Shown: positions 46,023 through 54,879 of the stretch, piece after piece
Position numbering within the stretch: the stretch's first letter is position 1
How the letters are laid out: every line of letters begins with the position of its first letter
From: JBARKJ01 sp963698885
GTDB taxonomy: Bacteria > Nitrospirota > JACRHJ01
DNA: 64,000 nucleotides
Reading direction: 5' to 3'
NCBI GenBank assembly: GCA_963698885.1
Contig: CAVOSJ010000006.1
Coordinates: 62,001-126,000, forward strand
The notes under the pieces: model-generated
Databases searched by the model: none
Told to the model about the DNA's origin: nothing
Seen by the model: only the letters and a program-made list of their open reading frames with translations
Position numbers and translations under genes: made by a program

Positions 46023-48193
46023 GTCTCTCCGTTAATGAGCGGGAGGCGCACACTGAATGTCGTACCCATCCCGACCTGGCTTTCGACCGATATCTCGCCC
46101 TTTAAATCTTTTATGATATTGTAACTCACGGCGAGGCCAAGGCCCGTGCCTTTGCCGGTCTGCTTCGTCGTATAAAACGGGTCGAATATCCTGCCCAGGT
46201 TTTCAGGCGCGATGCCTATCCCCGTATCCGATACGTCGACCACGCATTTATCTCCGGCGGTTTTATGTTTCTCAAGGTAGGTGCGCACGGAGAGCGTCCC
46301 ATTTTCCGGCATCGCGTCCAGTGCGTTAAGCGCCAGGTTTACGAATACCGATACCAGCCATTTTTCGTCCGCCATCACCATCAGCTTATCCGGGCAATAG
46401 GACAAGTCGAGCTGTATGCTCTTCATGGAGTCCCCGTGTCCGCCGATCAGGTCGAACGCGGCCTTCGCCGCCTCGTTTAAATCCACCGGCGCCTTTTCCA
46501 TGGTATAGCTCCGGGAGAAGCCGGACATCTGCTGGAGTATCTCCTTTATGCGGTTCATATGGACCGCGACCGTGTCCAGGGTGTTGTTGGTGAACTCGTC
46601 ATAGACGTTTCCCTGCAGTATCTGGACATAGGAATATATCGCCGTGAGCGGGTTGCCTATCTCGTGCGCGATGCCGGCGGATATGCGGCCAAGCGCGGCC
46701 AGCTTCTCCGAGTGCATCATATGCTGCTCCAGGCGCCGCATCGCGGATATGTCCTGTATGAGCTCCACCGCCTGCCGGACGTGTCCGTCGGCGTCTTTTA
46801 TCGGCGCGATTATTATCTGGAAATTGCCCACGCTCTCGTCCGTGAGCATCGCCAGGAGGTCTCCTTGCATATCGCCTATCGAGCCGTCCGGCCTGGTCCC
46901 AGGCTTCCTGCACACTATTTCCGTCTGGGCTATCTCCCCGTATTTAAAGACGGAACCCATGACGCATTCAGGGCATGGAGCGCCGAGGCCCCTGAACGCG
47001 GCATAACATTTCCTGCCGACGGGGTTCGGCGTCTTGGCCGTTATGACCTCGTTCGCCCACTGCACGTTATACCCGTCGTCGATAAGCGAGACGCACGCCC
47101 CGAAGCCGGAGAGTATGGCATGCAGCTTCTCCTTTTCGGAGGTCAGTTCACCGGTGCGCTCTCGAATCCTGTCCTCCAGTTCCGCCGCGTACTTCGCCCG
47201 CTCGTCCGCCGCGGTTTTCTTCTCCACCAGTACTATGAAAAAGATGGAGGTCCCGATGACGGTGGCGAATATGAGCCAGATGAGCCAGGAGTAAAGCCTC
47301 ATGCTCTTGGCGATCAGCCCGGTCACCTCCGAGTACGGCATCGTCACGCAGACCACCCACGACTCACTCCCGACCCTTGCGCGGGAATATGATATCAGCT
47401 TGTCCTCTCCCATCGGCGCGGTATACACGCCGTACTCCATCCTGCCGTCCAGTATCTTCCGTTCCGCGTCGAACGAGCGGTGGCACGAGTAGCAGGTTTT
47501 TGCGGCCTTGGTCACACGCCTGCCTATCATCTCCGGGTGCTCGGGGTGGTAGACCAGTTTCCCGTGACTGTCCATCACCCATGCATAGCCCTTCTCGCCC
47601 ATCCTTATCTGGGAGACGAACTCCCCGGCTATGTCGTCCACGCTGATGGCGAAAAGAGACGCGCCGGCGTACTTGCCCGCATTGAATATGGGGGTCGAGA
47701 TGACAATGTACCTTTTATCGGGGTTCATCTCGTGCAGCTTCATCAGTTCGGAAATATAAACCTCTCCCTTAGGGAGCTCGCGGGTCTTCGTGAAATAGAC
47801 CCTGTCGGACACGTCCATCCCAGCGAGCGCCGGGGAACTCCTGTTGAACTTTATAATCCCGCGGCTGTCCACAATCTGGAAGTTGACGACGGTCAGGTCT
47901 TCCCTCGGCATGTCGTCCAGGAGGGTGGATATTATCTTTCCGTTCTGGCTTTTCTGCATGAACAAAATGGACGGAAGCTGCGAGATGGTGACCAGGTGCT
48001 TCGCGTAGTGGTCCACCTGCTTCTCGATGGAAAGCGCGGCGCCCCTGGCCAGAAGGAGCTGCTGGCGGTTGAACTGCCTGGTTATGTCTGCTTTTAAGTT
48101 CGCCTGAAAGACGATATTTAAATAAACGATTATGGAAATGATAACGAGGAATATCGAGATGTAGGCGAGGCTATGGGTCTGAGGTCTCTTCAT
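46019..48193 (-). CDS. Sensor histidine kinase with a c-heme motif in its periplasmic sensor
   Basis: A 724-residue membrane kinase. One N-terminal span (about 10-31), a large periplasmic dCache-type domain (GEVYISELMKLHEMNPDKRYIVISTPIF, KGYAWVMDSHGKLVYHPEH) and a second span near 300. Within the sensor, residues 234-238 read CYSCH (47480-47494 on the plus strand), a c-type heme attachment site. A cytoplasmic PAS-like region with a Cys cluster (RKCYAAFRGLGAPCPEC) follows. The kinase core has the H-box GRISAGIAHEIGNPLTAIYS, N-box VNLALNALDAMPE, G1 DTGIGIAPENLG and G2 GKGTGLGLAVSYNI. It overlaps the NtrC-type partner. Confidence 0.93.
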   Translation of the reverse strand: MKRPQTHSLAYISIFLVIISIIVYLNIVFQANLKADITRQFNRQQLLLARGAALSIEKQVDHYAKHLVTISQLPSILFMQKSQNGKIISTLLDDMPREDLTVVNFQIVDSRGIIKFNRSSPALAGMDVSDRVYFTKTRELPKGEVYISELMKLHEMNPDKRYIVISTPIFNAGKYAGASLFAISVDDIAGEFVSQIRMGEKGYAWVMDSHGKLVYHPEHPEMIGRRVTKAAKTCYSCHRSFDAERKILDGRMEYGVYTAPMGEDKLISYSRARVGSESWVVCVTMPYSEVTGLIAKSMRLYSWLIWLIFATVIGTSIFFIVLVEKKTAADERAKYAAELEDRIRERTGELTSEKEKLHAILSGFGACVSLIDDGYNVQWANEVITAKTPNPVGRKCYAAFRGLGAPCPECVMGSVFKYGEIAQTEIVCRKPGTRPDGSIGDMQGDLLAMLTDESVGNFQIIIAPIKDADGHVRQAVELIQDISAMRRLEQHMMHSEKLAALGRISAGIAHEIGNPLTAIYSYVQILQGNVYDEFTNNTLDTVAVHMNRIKEILQQMSGFSRSYTMEKAPVDLNEAAKAAFDLIGGHGDSMKSIQLDLSYCPDKLMVMADEKWLVSVFVNLALNALDAMPENGTLSVRTYLEKHKTAGDKCVVDVSDTGIGIAPENLGRIFDPFYTTKQTGKGTGLGLAVSYNIIKDLKGEISVESQVGMGTTFSVRLPLINGET

Positions 48194-48245
48194 TTTCTCC
48201 CCTTCGTCCTTAAAATCCTCTAAAAAAAGGTGCTTTCAGCCGCCG

Positions 48246-49802
48246 CTACCGGATATTGACGCGCAGGCCTTTGTCCGAGTTCGAAATGGGATAAAGACGG
48301 TATCCGCCGACCCTGGGCCCCAAAACGACATAGTCCTTCTTATGCCAGAAGAATACCCACGGCGCCATCTCGACCACACGCTCCTGGGCATTACCGTATA
48401 GCCGAATCCGCTCTCCCGGGTCCGGCTCGACCTGGGCCCGCTTTATCAGTATATCAAATTTAGAATCATTAAAGCGGGCCCGGTTGCCCGCGGGGCCAAA
48501 ATTACCGCTGTAGAAGACCGGATACAGGAAATTTTCAGGGTCCGGGTAGTCCGCCTGCCAGGAAAGCCAGAACAAATCCGCCTGCCCCTCGTTTACGGCC
48601 TGCTTGAACGCCGACCACTCAAGCTGGACGATGGTTGCGCGTACGCCGATTTCAGCTAAGTACTGCTGTATCACCTCCACCATGTCCAGCGTCTCCTGCT
48701 CAGCCCCGATGTAAATCTTCAGGTCCAGCCCGTCTTTGTGGCCGGACTCATTCAGGAGGCGTTTCGCCTCCGCAGGGTTATATCCGTCTGGAAAATCAGC
48801 CGGGGGGGGAAGCAAAAAGGCGGGGACCGGCCCTTTCGCCAGCACCCCCCTGCCCTCGTACAGCGTCTCCAGTATCCTTTTTCTGTCTATCGCCATCGAT
48901 ATGGCGCGGCGAACGCGGACGTCGTCAAGCGGCGCGCGGGAGCAGTTCATCCCCAGGTAATATGTATTAAGACCCACCTGGGACAGAAGCCTCCCCTTAT
49001 ATTTCGCGCCCTGGGAGTACCGCCTGAACTCCGGCGCGGGCACGTTAAGCGCGTCCAGGTTTCCCCTCTCGAACTCCGCCACGGCGGTCAGCTCCTCCGG
49101 TATCACCCGGTACGATATGCCGCCTACCCCCGGCCCACCGCCGAAATATCCCCGGTTCGCCGTAAGGAGCAGCCGGCTTCCGTGCTCCCACTTAAAAAGC
49201 GTATAAGGCCCCGTGCCCACCGGGTGGTCGGAGAAATGCTCCCCGTATTTCTCCACGTCTTCCTTCGGCACGACGTATGCGCCGGGCATCGCAAGCAGTC
49301 CCAGGAAAGGTCCGAAAGGCTCACGCAGCTCTATCACAAGCGTGCGGGAGTCCGGGCATCTGATGCCGGTTACCTCCGCGCGACTGCCGTCCATGAACTC
49401 TCTCGCCCCTTTTATCCTGTCGAAGAGCCAGGTGCGGGGAGAGTTCGTTTTCGGCGACAGCACTCGCTCGAAGCTGTATTTGAAATCGGCGGAAGTTACC
49501 TCCCTGCCGTTTGAAAATTTTACGCCGGGGCGGATATTGAAGGTGTACGTCAGGCCGTCGGGGCTGACGCTCCAGGACGAGGCGAGGCCGGGGATGATCC
49601 GCGCCTTATCATCGTACGAGACCAGGCCGTCGAATATCTTCGCGGCGACCTGGCCGCCGGGCACGTCCACGATATACGCCGGGTCGAGCGTGGTGGGGTC
49701 GTCCGTCAGACGCAGGCGCAGGTACGAATTATTTTCATGGGACGAGCAGGAGAATAAAAAGAGGGCGGACAGTAATATAAATAATCTTTTAAGCATCAAC
49801 AT
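48246..49802 (-). CDS. Peptide-binding lipoprotein of an ABC transporter (DppA/OppA family)
   Basis: Solute-binding protein family 5. A lipoprotein signal (LKRLFILLSALFLFSC) gives an anchored protein of about 518 residues. Family motifs: LRLTDDPTTLDPAYIVDVPGGQ, LASSWSVSPDGLTYTFNIRPGVKFSNGREVTSADF, VRRAISMAIDRKRILETLYEG, NPAEAKRLLNESGH and DLFWLSWQADYPDPENFLYP. The start is ATG 49802 or 49796; the latter overlaps the upstream stop (TGATG). Co-transcribed behind a C26 amidohydrolase and close to a D-aminoacylase, so it may import peptides or acylated amino acids. No permease is adjacent. Confidence 0.92.
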   Translation of the reverse strand: MLMLKRLFILLSALFLFSCSSHENNSYLRLRLTDDPTTLDPAYIVDVPGGQVAAKIFDGLVSYDDKARIIPGLASSWSVSPDGLTYTFNIRPGVKFSNGREVTSADFKYSFERVLSPKTNSPRTWLFDRIKGAREFMDGSRAEVTGIRCPDSRTLVIELREPFGPFLGLLAMPGAYVVPKEDVEKYGEHFSDHPVGTGPYTLFKWEHGSRLLLTANRGYFGGGPGVGGISYRVIPEELTAVAEFERGNLDALNVPAPEFRRYSQGAKYKGRLLSQVGLNTYYLGMNCSRAPLDDVRVRRAISMAIDRKRILETLYEGRGVLAKGPVPAFLLPPPADFPDGYNPAEAKRLLNESGHKDGLDLKIYIGAEQETLDMVEVIQQYLAEIGVRATIVQLEWSAFKQAVNEGQADLFWLSWQADYPDPENFLYPVFYSGNFGPAGNRARFNDSKFDILIKRAQVEPDPGERIRLYGNAQERVVEMAPWVFFWHKKDYVVLGPRVGGYRLYPISNSDKGLRVNIR

Positions 49803-50473
49803 CTTTTTATAAAAGCCTCGAAAAGCCGCCTCGACGAATCCTCTTCCTGCATCCGCTCCGGGTGCCACTGCACGCCCACGACGAACTTCTCGCCCGGAAG
49901 TTCTATGGCCTCCACTATCCCGTCGTCCGACACGGCGGACGCATAAAGCTCCGGCGCGACTTCTTTTATGGCCTGGTGGTGATAGCTGTTTACGGGCATG
50001 CGGTCAATCCCCATGATCTCTTTCAGCATGCTCTCCCGGGCGAGGCTCACCATGTGCCGGATGTCCCGGCCCGTTTCCTTGTGGCCGGGTATGTCCTGGC
50101 TCAGCTTGCCGCCGAAATAAACGTTTATCGACTGGATGCCGAGGCATATCCCAAGCACCGGCTTCCCAAGCGTCAGCATCTCCCTGAGGAGCGCAAAATC
50201 GAAGTCCGTCCGAAGGTCGGGAGACAGCATCGTGCCGTCCGTCAGTTCCTCGGAGTAGTACCTCGGGTGGATGTCGTCGCCGCCGGAAAGTAACAGGCCG
50301 TCGATGCGCCGCGCGTACTCCTCCGGCACGGACTCGCCCTCCATTATGGGTATCATGACGGGCATCCCGCCGAACTGGTACACGGCGTCGGCGTAGCTCT
50401 TGTCCAGATACGCCCAGAAGCCGCCGCGCTCTTTAAATTCCAGGTCTTGAGTGATGCCGATTATCGGTCGCAT
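49796..50473 (-). CDS. Class I glutamine amidotransferase-like hydrolase (peptidase C26, PuuD-like)
   Basis: The true start is ATG 50473 (RPIIGITQDLEF); upstream the frame crosses a repeat. The 225-residue protein has the catalytic triad of the gamma-glutamyl hydrolase family: Cys in VLGICLGIQSINVYFGG, His and Glu in VVGVQWHPERMQ. LLLSGGDDIHPRYY and NSYHHQAIKEVAP are family-specific. Relatives cleave gamma-glutamyl-GABA or similar amides. It precedes the peptide-binding protein in an operon and follows the D-aminoacylase on the same strand. Confidence 0.9.
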   Translation of the reverse strand: MRPIIGITQDLEFKERGGFWAYLDKSYADAVYQFGGMPVMIPIMEGESVPEEYARRIDGLLLSGGDDIHPRYYSEELTDGTMLSPDLRTDFDFALLREMLTLGKPVLGICLGIQSINVYFGGKLSQDIPGHKETGRDIRHMVSLARESMLKEIMGIDRMPVNSYHHQAIKEVAPELYASAVSDDGIVEAIELPGEKFVVGVQWHPERMQEEDSSRRLFEAFIKRC

Positions 50474-50480
50474 AAAGTCC

Positions 50481-50590
50481 AAACCGTTACTTTTCTTTCG
50501 CGAGAAAGAAAAGTAACGCAAAAGAAAGCGGGACTGGTTAAACCCGTCCAAAAGTTTTTGGTGTTACCTTTTTACAAAAAGGTAACGGTT
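50481..50590 (+). repeat. Dispersed palindromic repeat, copy E (full length, best preserved)
   Basis: AAACCGTTAC at one end mirrors GTAACGGTTT at the other. First hairpin GTTACTTTTCTTTC / GAAAGAAAAGTAAC, then GCAAAAGAAAGCGGG, GGAC / GTCC inner pair, CCAAAAGTTTTTGG, and second hairpin GTTACCTTTTT / AAAAAGGTAAC. The corrected D-aminoacylase reading frame ends inside it. Confidence 0.88.
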
Positions 50591-52164
50591 TAGCCTTCCT
50601 TAGAATTTCCCCCGCCCGTTCCCCCGTCTGTTTCCCGTCCCGCACCGCGAACTTCCCGTTCACGAGCACATGCTCTATACCCTTCGGGAACTGATACGGG
50701 TCCTCGAAAGTCGCCGTATCAATGATAGTTGATGGAGTTAAAGATAACCAGGTCCGCGAAGAAACCTTCTTTTATATATCCGCGTCCTTGCAGGCCCAGC
50801 TTCTCAGCCGGCATGCCGGAGAGTTTCCGGACGGCCTGCGGGAGGCTTAATAATTTCTCGTCCCTGGCATATCTGCCTAAGACACGCGGGAAGCTCCCGA
50901 AGCCGCGCGGGTGCGGCTTGCCCTGCCTCGTTACTCCGGAGGTGCCGCGCGCGGTGGAGTCGGAGCCGACCATCATCCAGCCGAGCGATAGAAACTGTTT
51001 CAGATTGTCCTCGCTCATGGAGAAGTAAATCGCCTGGGCGCGCGCGCCTTCCTCTATCAGGATATCGAATAGCGCCTCCACCGGTTCCTGCCCGCGAATC
51101 ACGGCCGCCTCGGCGAGCGTCTTTCCTTCCAGCACGCGGTTACCCTCAGTCGATACCGACGCAATCATCACGCGGTTCCAGTACTCCGGCACCGAATGCC
51201 CGGCCAAAACCGCCTCTCGCAACTTCGCCCGCGTTTCCGGCGCCTGGAGGCGCTCCACCTCTTTTGCGTTCCCGCCCTCGTATGCCCACGCGGGTAGGAT
51301 GGCGTCCAGGTCCGTGCTGGACGCGGTGTACGGGTAGCGGTCTGCGGAAACGTCGAGACCTTCCGCGCGCGCCTTCTCTATCGTATCAATGATGGCTGAT
51401 ATTTTGTGCCAGTTGGCGGGCCCGGCGGTCTTGAGGTGCGAAATCTGTACGGGTATTTTGGCCTCGCGTCCGATTGTTATCGCCTCCTCTATCGCCTCGA
51501 CGACCCTCGCCCCTTCGCTGCGCATGTGGCTGGTATATAGTCCGCCGAATTTCGCGACTACTTTTGCCAGCCGCACGATTTCAGCCGTATCGCTATAGAC
51601 GCCGGGCGGGTAGATAAGGCCGGTGGATAGCCCCAGCGCGCCCGCCTCCATCGCGGCCGCAAGCAGCGATTCCAGCTTCCGGAATTCTTCCTCCGTGGGC
51701 TTTCTGTCCGAGTATCCCATGACCGAGGCGCGCAGGTTCCCGTGTCCGCAGTAAGTGGCGAAGTTCAGCGCGGGCCGCGCCTTATTAAGCGCGTCAAAGT
51801 ATCCCCCGAAGTCCTCCCAGGTCTGCGTTATCCCAAGCTCGGCGAACTCGCTCTGCCTGGCTTTCGCCGCTTCGCCGATTAACGGCGCGGCGGACAGGCC
51901 GCAGTTCCCCGATACCTCCGTCGTCACGCCCTGCATTATTTTCGACGGCGCGGCAGGCTCGGCGAGGAGCGAGTATTCCGAGTGCGCGTGAATGTCAATA
52001 AACCCCGGCGCGGCGGCAAGGCCCTTGCAGTCGATGACTTCCGCATCCGGGACGGATAAACCGGCCTTTATCCGAGCAATCTTGTCGCCGTCAATCAATA
52101 TGTCGGCGGGATAGCCGTCGGAGCCGGTGCCGTCGTAAAGGGTTAAATTTTTGAGTAGGTGCAT
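50538..52164 (-). CDS. N-acyl-D-amino-acid deacylase, amidohydrolase superfamily (one frameshift near the end)
   Basis: Zinc amidohydrolase of the D-aminoacylase family. N-terminal KNLTLYDGTGSDGYPADILIDGDKI and APGFIDIHAHSEYSLL (metal-binding HxH), VSGNCGLSAAP, SVMGYSDRKPTEEE, GALGLSTGLIYPPGVYS, TSHMRSEGARVVEAI, VQISHLKTAGPANW, MVGSDSTARG and PHPRGFGSFPRVLG. The open frame stops at 50719, but the next frame continues the family ending (TATFEDPYQFPKGIEHVLVNG, AVRDGKQTGERAGEIL) and reaches a TAA at 50538-50540 inside repeat E. It releases amino acids from N-acyl-D-amino acids or D-peptides such as cell-wall fragments. Confidence 0.9.
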
Positions 52165-52169
52165 TTTGA

Positions 52170-52542
52170 TTATTTTCTCTTTATATAGATCATATAGCCT
52201 ATAGCTAATGCGCCGATACTAAAACCTATAATCAACGGTAACATTTCCAGAAGTGGTCTACCTGATAAAACATCTTTTATTCCAAGGGCAACAAAAAAGA
52301 GCGCGCTTATGAGGACAAGCAAGAGTATAAAAATGTTTTGCGATTTTGCGTTGTTCGTAAAAGATTCAAGATAGGAGAGTCTTAGCTCTGAAATAGCGCA
52401 TCCTTTTACCATCTTCCTTGCGGAAAAATTATATAAAAGCAAATAGATTGGAACAGTTATATCGCCGTCGATCAATAGTGTCGCGGGATAACCGTTCCGA
52501 ATCGATGCCGTCAAATAATATATTCTTAATTATGTATTTCAT
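52170..52542 (-). pseudogene. Fossil of a second D-aminoacylase start fused to a two-span membrane segment
   Basis: ATG 52542 overlaps the preceding methyltransferase stop. The first 15 codons (KYIIKNILFDGIDS), then after one shift NGYPATLLIDGDIT, mirror the first 27 residues of the intact D-aminoacylase next door (LLKNLTLYDG..., DGYPADILIDGDKI). After that the similarity ends, and a different sequence continues: ELRLSYLESFTNNAKSQN and two membrane spans (FILLLVLISALFFVALGI, LPLIIGFSIGALAIGYMIY) ending KRK. It looks like a recombination product. A short membrane protein may still be expressed. Confidence 0.55.
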
Positions 52543-53221
52543 TTATTTATTCGGTGCAGGGTATGCCCCGTCCAGGCAATCCTCAACATCTACGTCCCAT
52601 GAGAGGCCCGCGGCCGGCGGCCCGATTTTTTCGGCGATAACGCATATGCCAAGGCTTACAAGGCGCTTGGAAAGGCTGGGGCGCGCCTTGAACATTGCCT
52701 TGCCGTATAAAACGAGAGAGGCCGGCTCCCCATATTTCGCAGTCTATTATCCTGAACCCGGTTTTTGCGTTCAACAAGGTGCTGAAGGAAGACTCCTGAA
52801 ACCTCCAGAAGTCCCAGGGGCGGTTATGGGGCGGGTATGCCGGATGTGTATTTATAAAAACGAGCCCCCCCGTTTTCATAACCTTGTTCATCTCCAGAAC
52901 GACCTTCCAGGGCATTGCCAGGTGCTCGAATACCGAGTTGCTGTATACGGCGTCAAAATGCTCCTGGGGAAGATACCGGGAAAGCTTGTGGGCGTCTCCG
53001 ACCACGTCCACGTTGTCACCTGGATAATAGTCGAAGCCGACGTATTCCTTCGCCGATGTGAAGCGGCCTTTCTGGACTTGGCCCGCCTCGTTCCTGGAGC
53101 CGATTTCAAGTACGTTTGCATCCGGGATGTTGTTTGTTTTTTCCAGGAACCGGGGGAACAGTTTGCGATACTGCTCCCCTGATGTATCGGACGGCAGGAT
53201 GCGGTTGATCGCCCGTATCAC
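52543..53221 (-). CDS. Class I SAM-dependent methyltransferase (one frameshift near the end)
   Basis: Motif I NVLEIGSRNEAGQ binds S-adenosylmethionine; EYVGFDYYPGDNVDVVGDAHKL and HFDAVYSNSVFEHLAMPW follow, then VMKTGGLVFINTHPAYPPHNRPWDFWRF. This layout is typical of methyltransferases in surface-polysaccharide loci. The open frame ends at 52583 in an Arg-rich tail. A shift near 52730 gives a more natural ending (EPASLVLYGKAMFKARPSL ... VEDCLDGAYPAPNK) with stop at 52543. Substrate unknown. The flanks are AT-rich. Confidence 0.78.
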
Positions 53222-53644
53222 GCGCGTTATAATCCATACTTTTATTTTCAGAATTACTGAATACTAATTCATAATCCTTCTAGTCCTATCGCAGTTTAAT
53301 TAGCACCAATTATTAATATAGCAATTGCCGTTTAATATTGTAAATCTCATAGAAATCAAGTCGTGTATTTCTGGAATAATCAATATTCATTATTATCTCA
53401 TGCTAAATTCAGGCTTATTAATATCTGATGCCTTCATATGGAATGATAATGGCGCGTTCATGACTTAAACACATGCAATTGCATACTTAGAATTATGCCT
53501 GTTTCGCTTGACCTTCTGTCTCAACGGGCCACCAAATGATATCTTTTAATCGCCACTTTTTTCTGTCCGTTGCATTCACTTCTAAGGCAGTTTCAGGCGG
53601 CGGCTCGATGCCCAAAAAAATTTTCTTCAATGAAATTATTTTCA
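53222..53644. other. AT-rich gene-free stretch
   Basis: About 420 bases, markedly more AT-rich than the rest of the window. No gene with a ribosome site is evident. The minus strand has a 25-codon frame (NIDYSRNTRLDFYEIYN) near 53330-53400 that might be the remnant of a lost gene. No hairpin or repeat copy found. Confidence 0.4.
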
Positions 53645-54130
53645 CTAATCCCCCTCTATATACCCGATATACTTCCCCTTCGTCTCTTCGGATTCATCCA
53701 GCTTTTTTATGTCTTCTTCGTCGAGGGTCTTTGGCCTGTCGCGCTCTGCGTCCACGATGCAGATGAAGCCGAAGGGTTCCTCGAACGGGTTGAATAGCTG
53801 GTGCGGGTCGTTCGGGGCGACGTAGAGCGTGTCCATGAAGCTGACCTCGAAAACCTTGTCTCCGGCGAGCGCATGGCCTTTGCCCCGGACGCATATCACG
53901 ACGTGCTCGTGCTCGTGCTTCTCAAGGCTGCTGTGCCCGCCCGGCTCCACCTCGAAATACCGGACGTGGAACCTGGCGGACTCGCCCCTCATTCCGATTA
54001 TAGTCTGCCGGTCGATGCCGCAGAAGCACGCCGCGCCGTCCGCCGTCCCCCCGCCTGCCTTGTACGGCTCCTTCGCGGTTTCGTTCCAGGTGTAGTCGGG
54101 GTTGAACTTGTGAAGCCGGCTTTTAGTCAT
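53645..54130 (-). CDS. Cupin-domain protein
   Basis: A 161-residue soluble protein with one cupin barrel. Motif 1 is GGHSSLEKHEHEHVVICVRGKG (metal-binding His residues and Glu), motif 2 FMDTLYVAPNDPHQLFNPFEEPFGFICIV. The N-terminal part (CGIDRQTIIGMRGESARFHVRYFEVEPG) matches a common family of small metal-dependent cupins of unknown substrate. The stop overlaps the start region of neighbouring LOG gene in the same direction (start ATG 54130; LOG stop at 54127), so the two are translationally coupled. Confidence 0.85.
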   Translation of the reverse strand: MTKSRLHKFNPDYTWNETAKEPYKAGGGTADGAACFCGIDRQTIIGMRGESARFHVRYFEVEPGGHSSLEKHEHEHVVICVRGKGHALAGDKVFEVSFMDTLYVAPNDPHQLFNPFEEPFGFICIVDAERDRPKTLDEEDIKKLDESEETKGKYIGYIEGD

Positions 54131-54861
54131 TGCCGCCCCCAGGGCCGTTTGCCTTCGATTGTGCCCTTTTCGGTGAATTCGATTATCTTGTCCGCAATCT
54201 CCTCCGGCTCGTCCAGGAACGTCATGAGTTCCAGGTCGCCCGGGGATACCATCCCCTCATGCAGGAGGTGGTCGTTTACCCAGCCCCACAGCCCCGACCA
54301 GAACTTCCTGTCCACAAAGATGATCGGGAACGGCCGTATCTTCATGGTCTGGATGAGCGTGAGCGCCTCGAAGGCCTCGTCCATCGTGCCGAAGCCGCCG
54401 GGGAAGATGATGAACCCGGACGAGTATTTCACCAGCATGACCTTGCGGATGAAGAAGTGCCGGAAATGCACGACCTTCGTCAGGTACGGGTTATGCTCCT
54501 GTTCGAGCGGCAGTTCAATGTTCAACCCGACGGACTTCCCGCCGCTTTCGAACGCGCCGCGGTTCGCCGCTTCCATGAGGCCGGGGCCGCCGCCGGTGAT
54601 GACGGTGATGCCCCTCTCCGCCATGATCTTGCCCAGGCGGCGCGCGGTCTGGTATCGGAGGTCCGTGGACTTGGAGCGGGCGGAGCCGAAGACGGTGACG
54701 GCCGGGCCGACGCCGCGCATCTGCTCGAAACCTTCGACGAACTCGGACAGTATCCGGAACATCCGCCAGGTATCGCCTACTTTTAATTCATCGACTAAAA
54801 ACTGCTCTTTCGTCAGGTAATCGCCGCTGTTTCTTTCGTACGGAGGCACTTTCGGTTCCAT
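54127..54861 (-). CDS. LOG-family protein (TIGR00730, annotated lysine decarboxylase-like)
   Basis: A 244-residue protein with a Rossmann-type fold: TVFGSARSKSTDLRYQTAR, VITGGGPGLMEAANRGAFESGG and the signature FPGGFGTMDEAFEAL (PGGxGTxxE). LOG proteins cleave cytokinin-type nucleoside monophosphates, releasing the base from ribose 5-phosphate; in bacteria the true substrate is usually unknown. The 'lysine decarboxylase' label is a historical misnomer. It overlaps the cupin gene. Repeat copy F lies upstream. Confidence 0.9.
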   Translation of the reverse strand: MEPKVPPYERNSGDYLTKEQFLVDELKVGDTWRMFRILSEFVEGFEQMRGVGPAVTVFGSARSKSTDLRYQTARRLGKIMAERGITVITGGGPGLMEAANRGAFESGGKSVGLNIELPLEQEHNPYLTKVVHFRHFFIRKVMLVKYSSGFIIFPGGFGTMDEAFEALTLIQTMKIRPFPIIFVDRKFWSGLWGWVNDHLLHEGMVSPGDLELMTFLDEPEEIADKIIEFTEKGTIEGKRPWGRQ

Positions 54862-54879
54862 AAGACCTCGTTTCAGGGA

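Noticed and set aside
46559..47392. 277-codon plus-strand frame opposite the histidine kinase
   Set aside because: Antisense shadow; the kinase strand carries all expected motifs.
54130..54786. 218-codon plus-strand frame opposite the LOG gene
   Set aside because: Antisense shadow with low-complexity Ala/Arg/Glu content.
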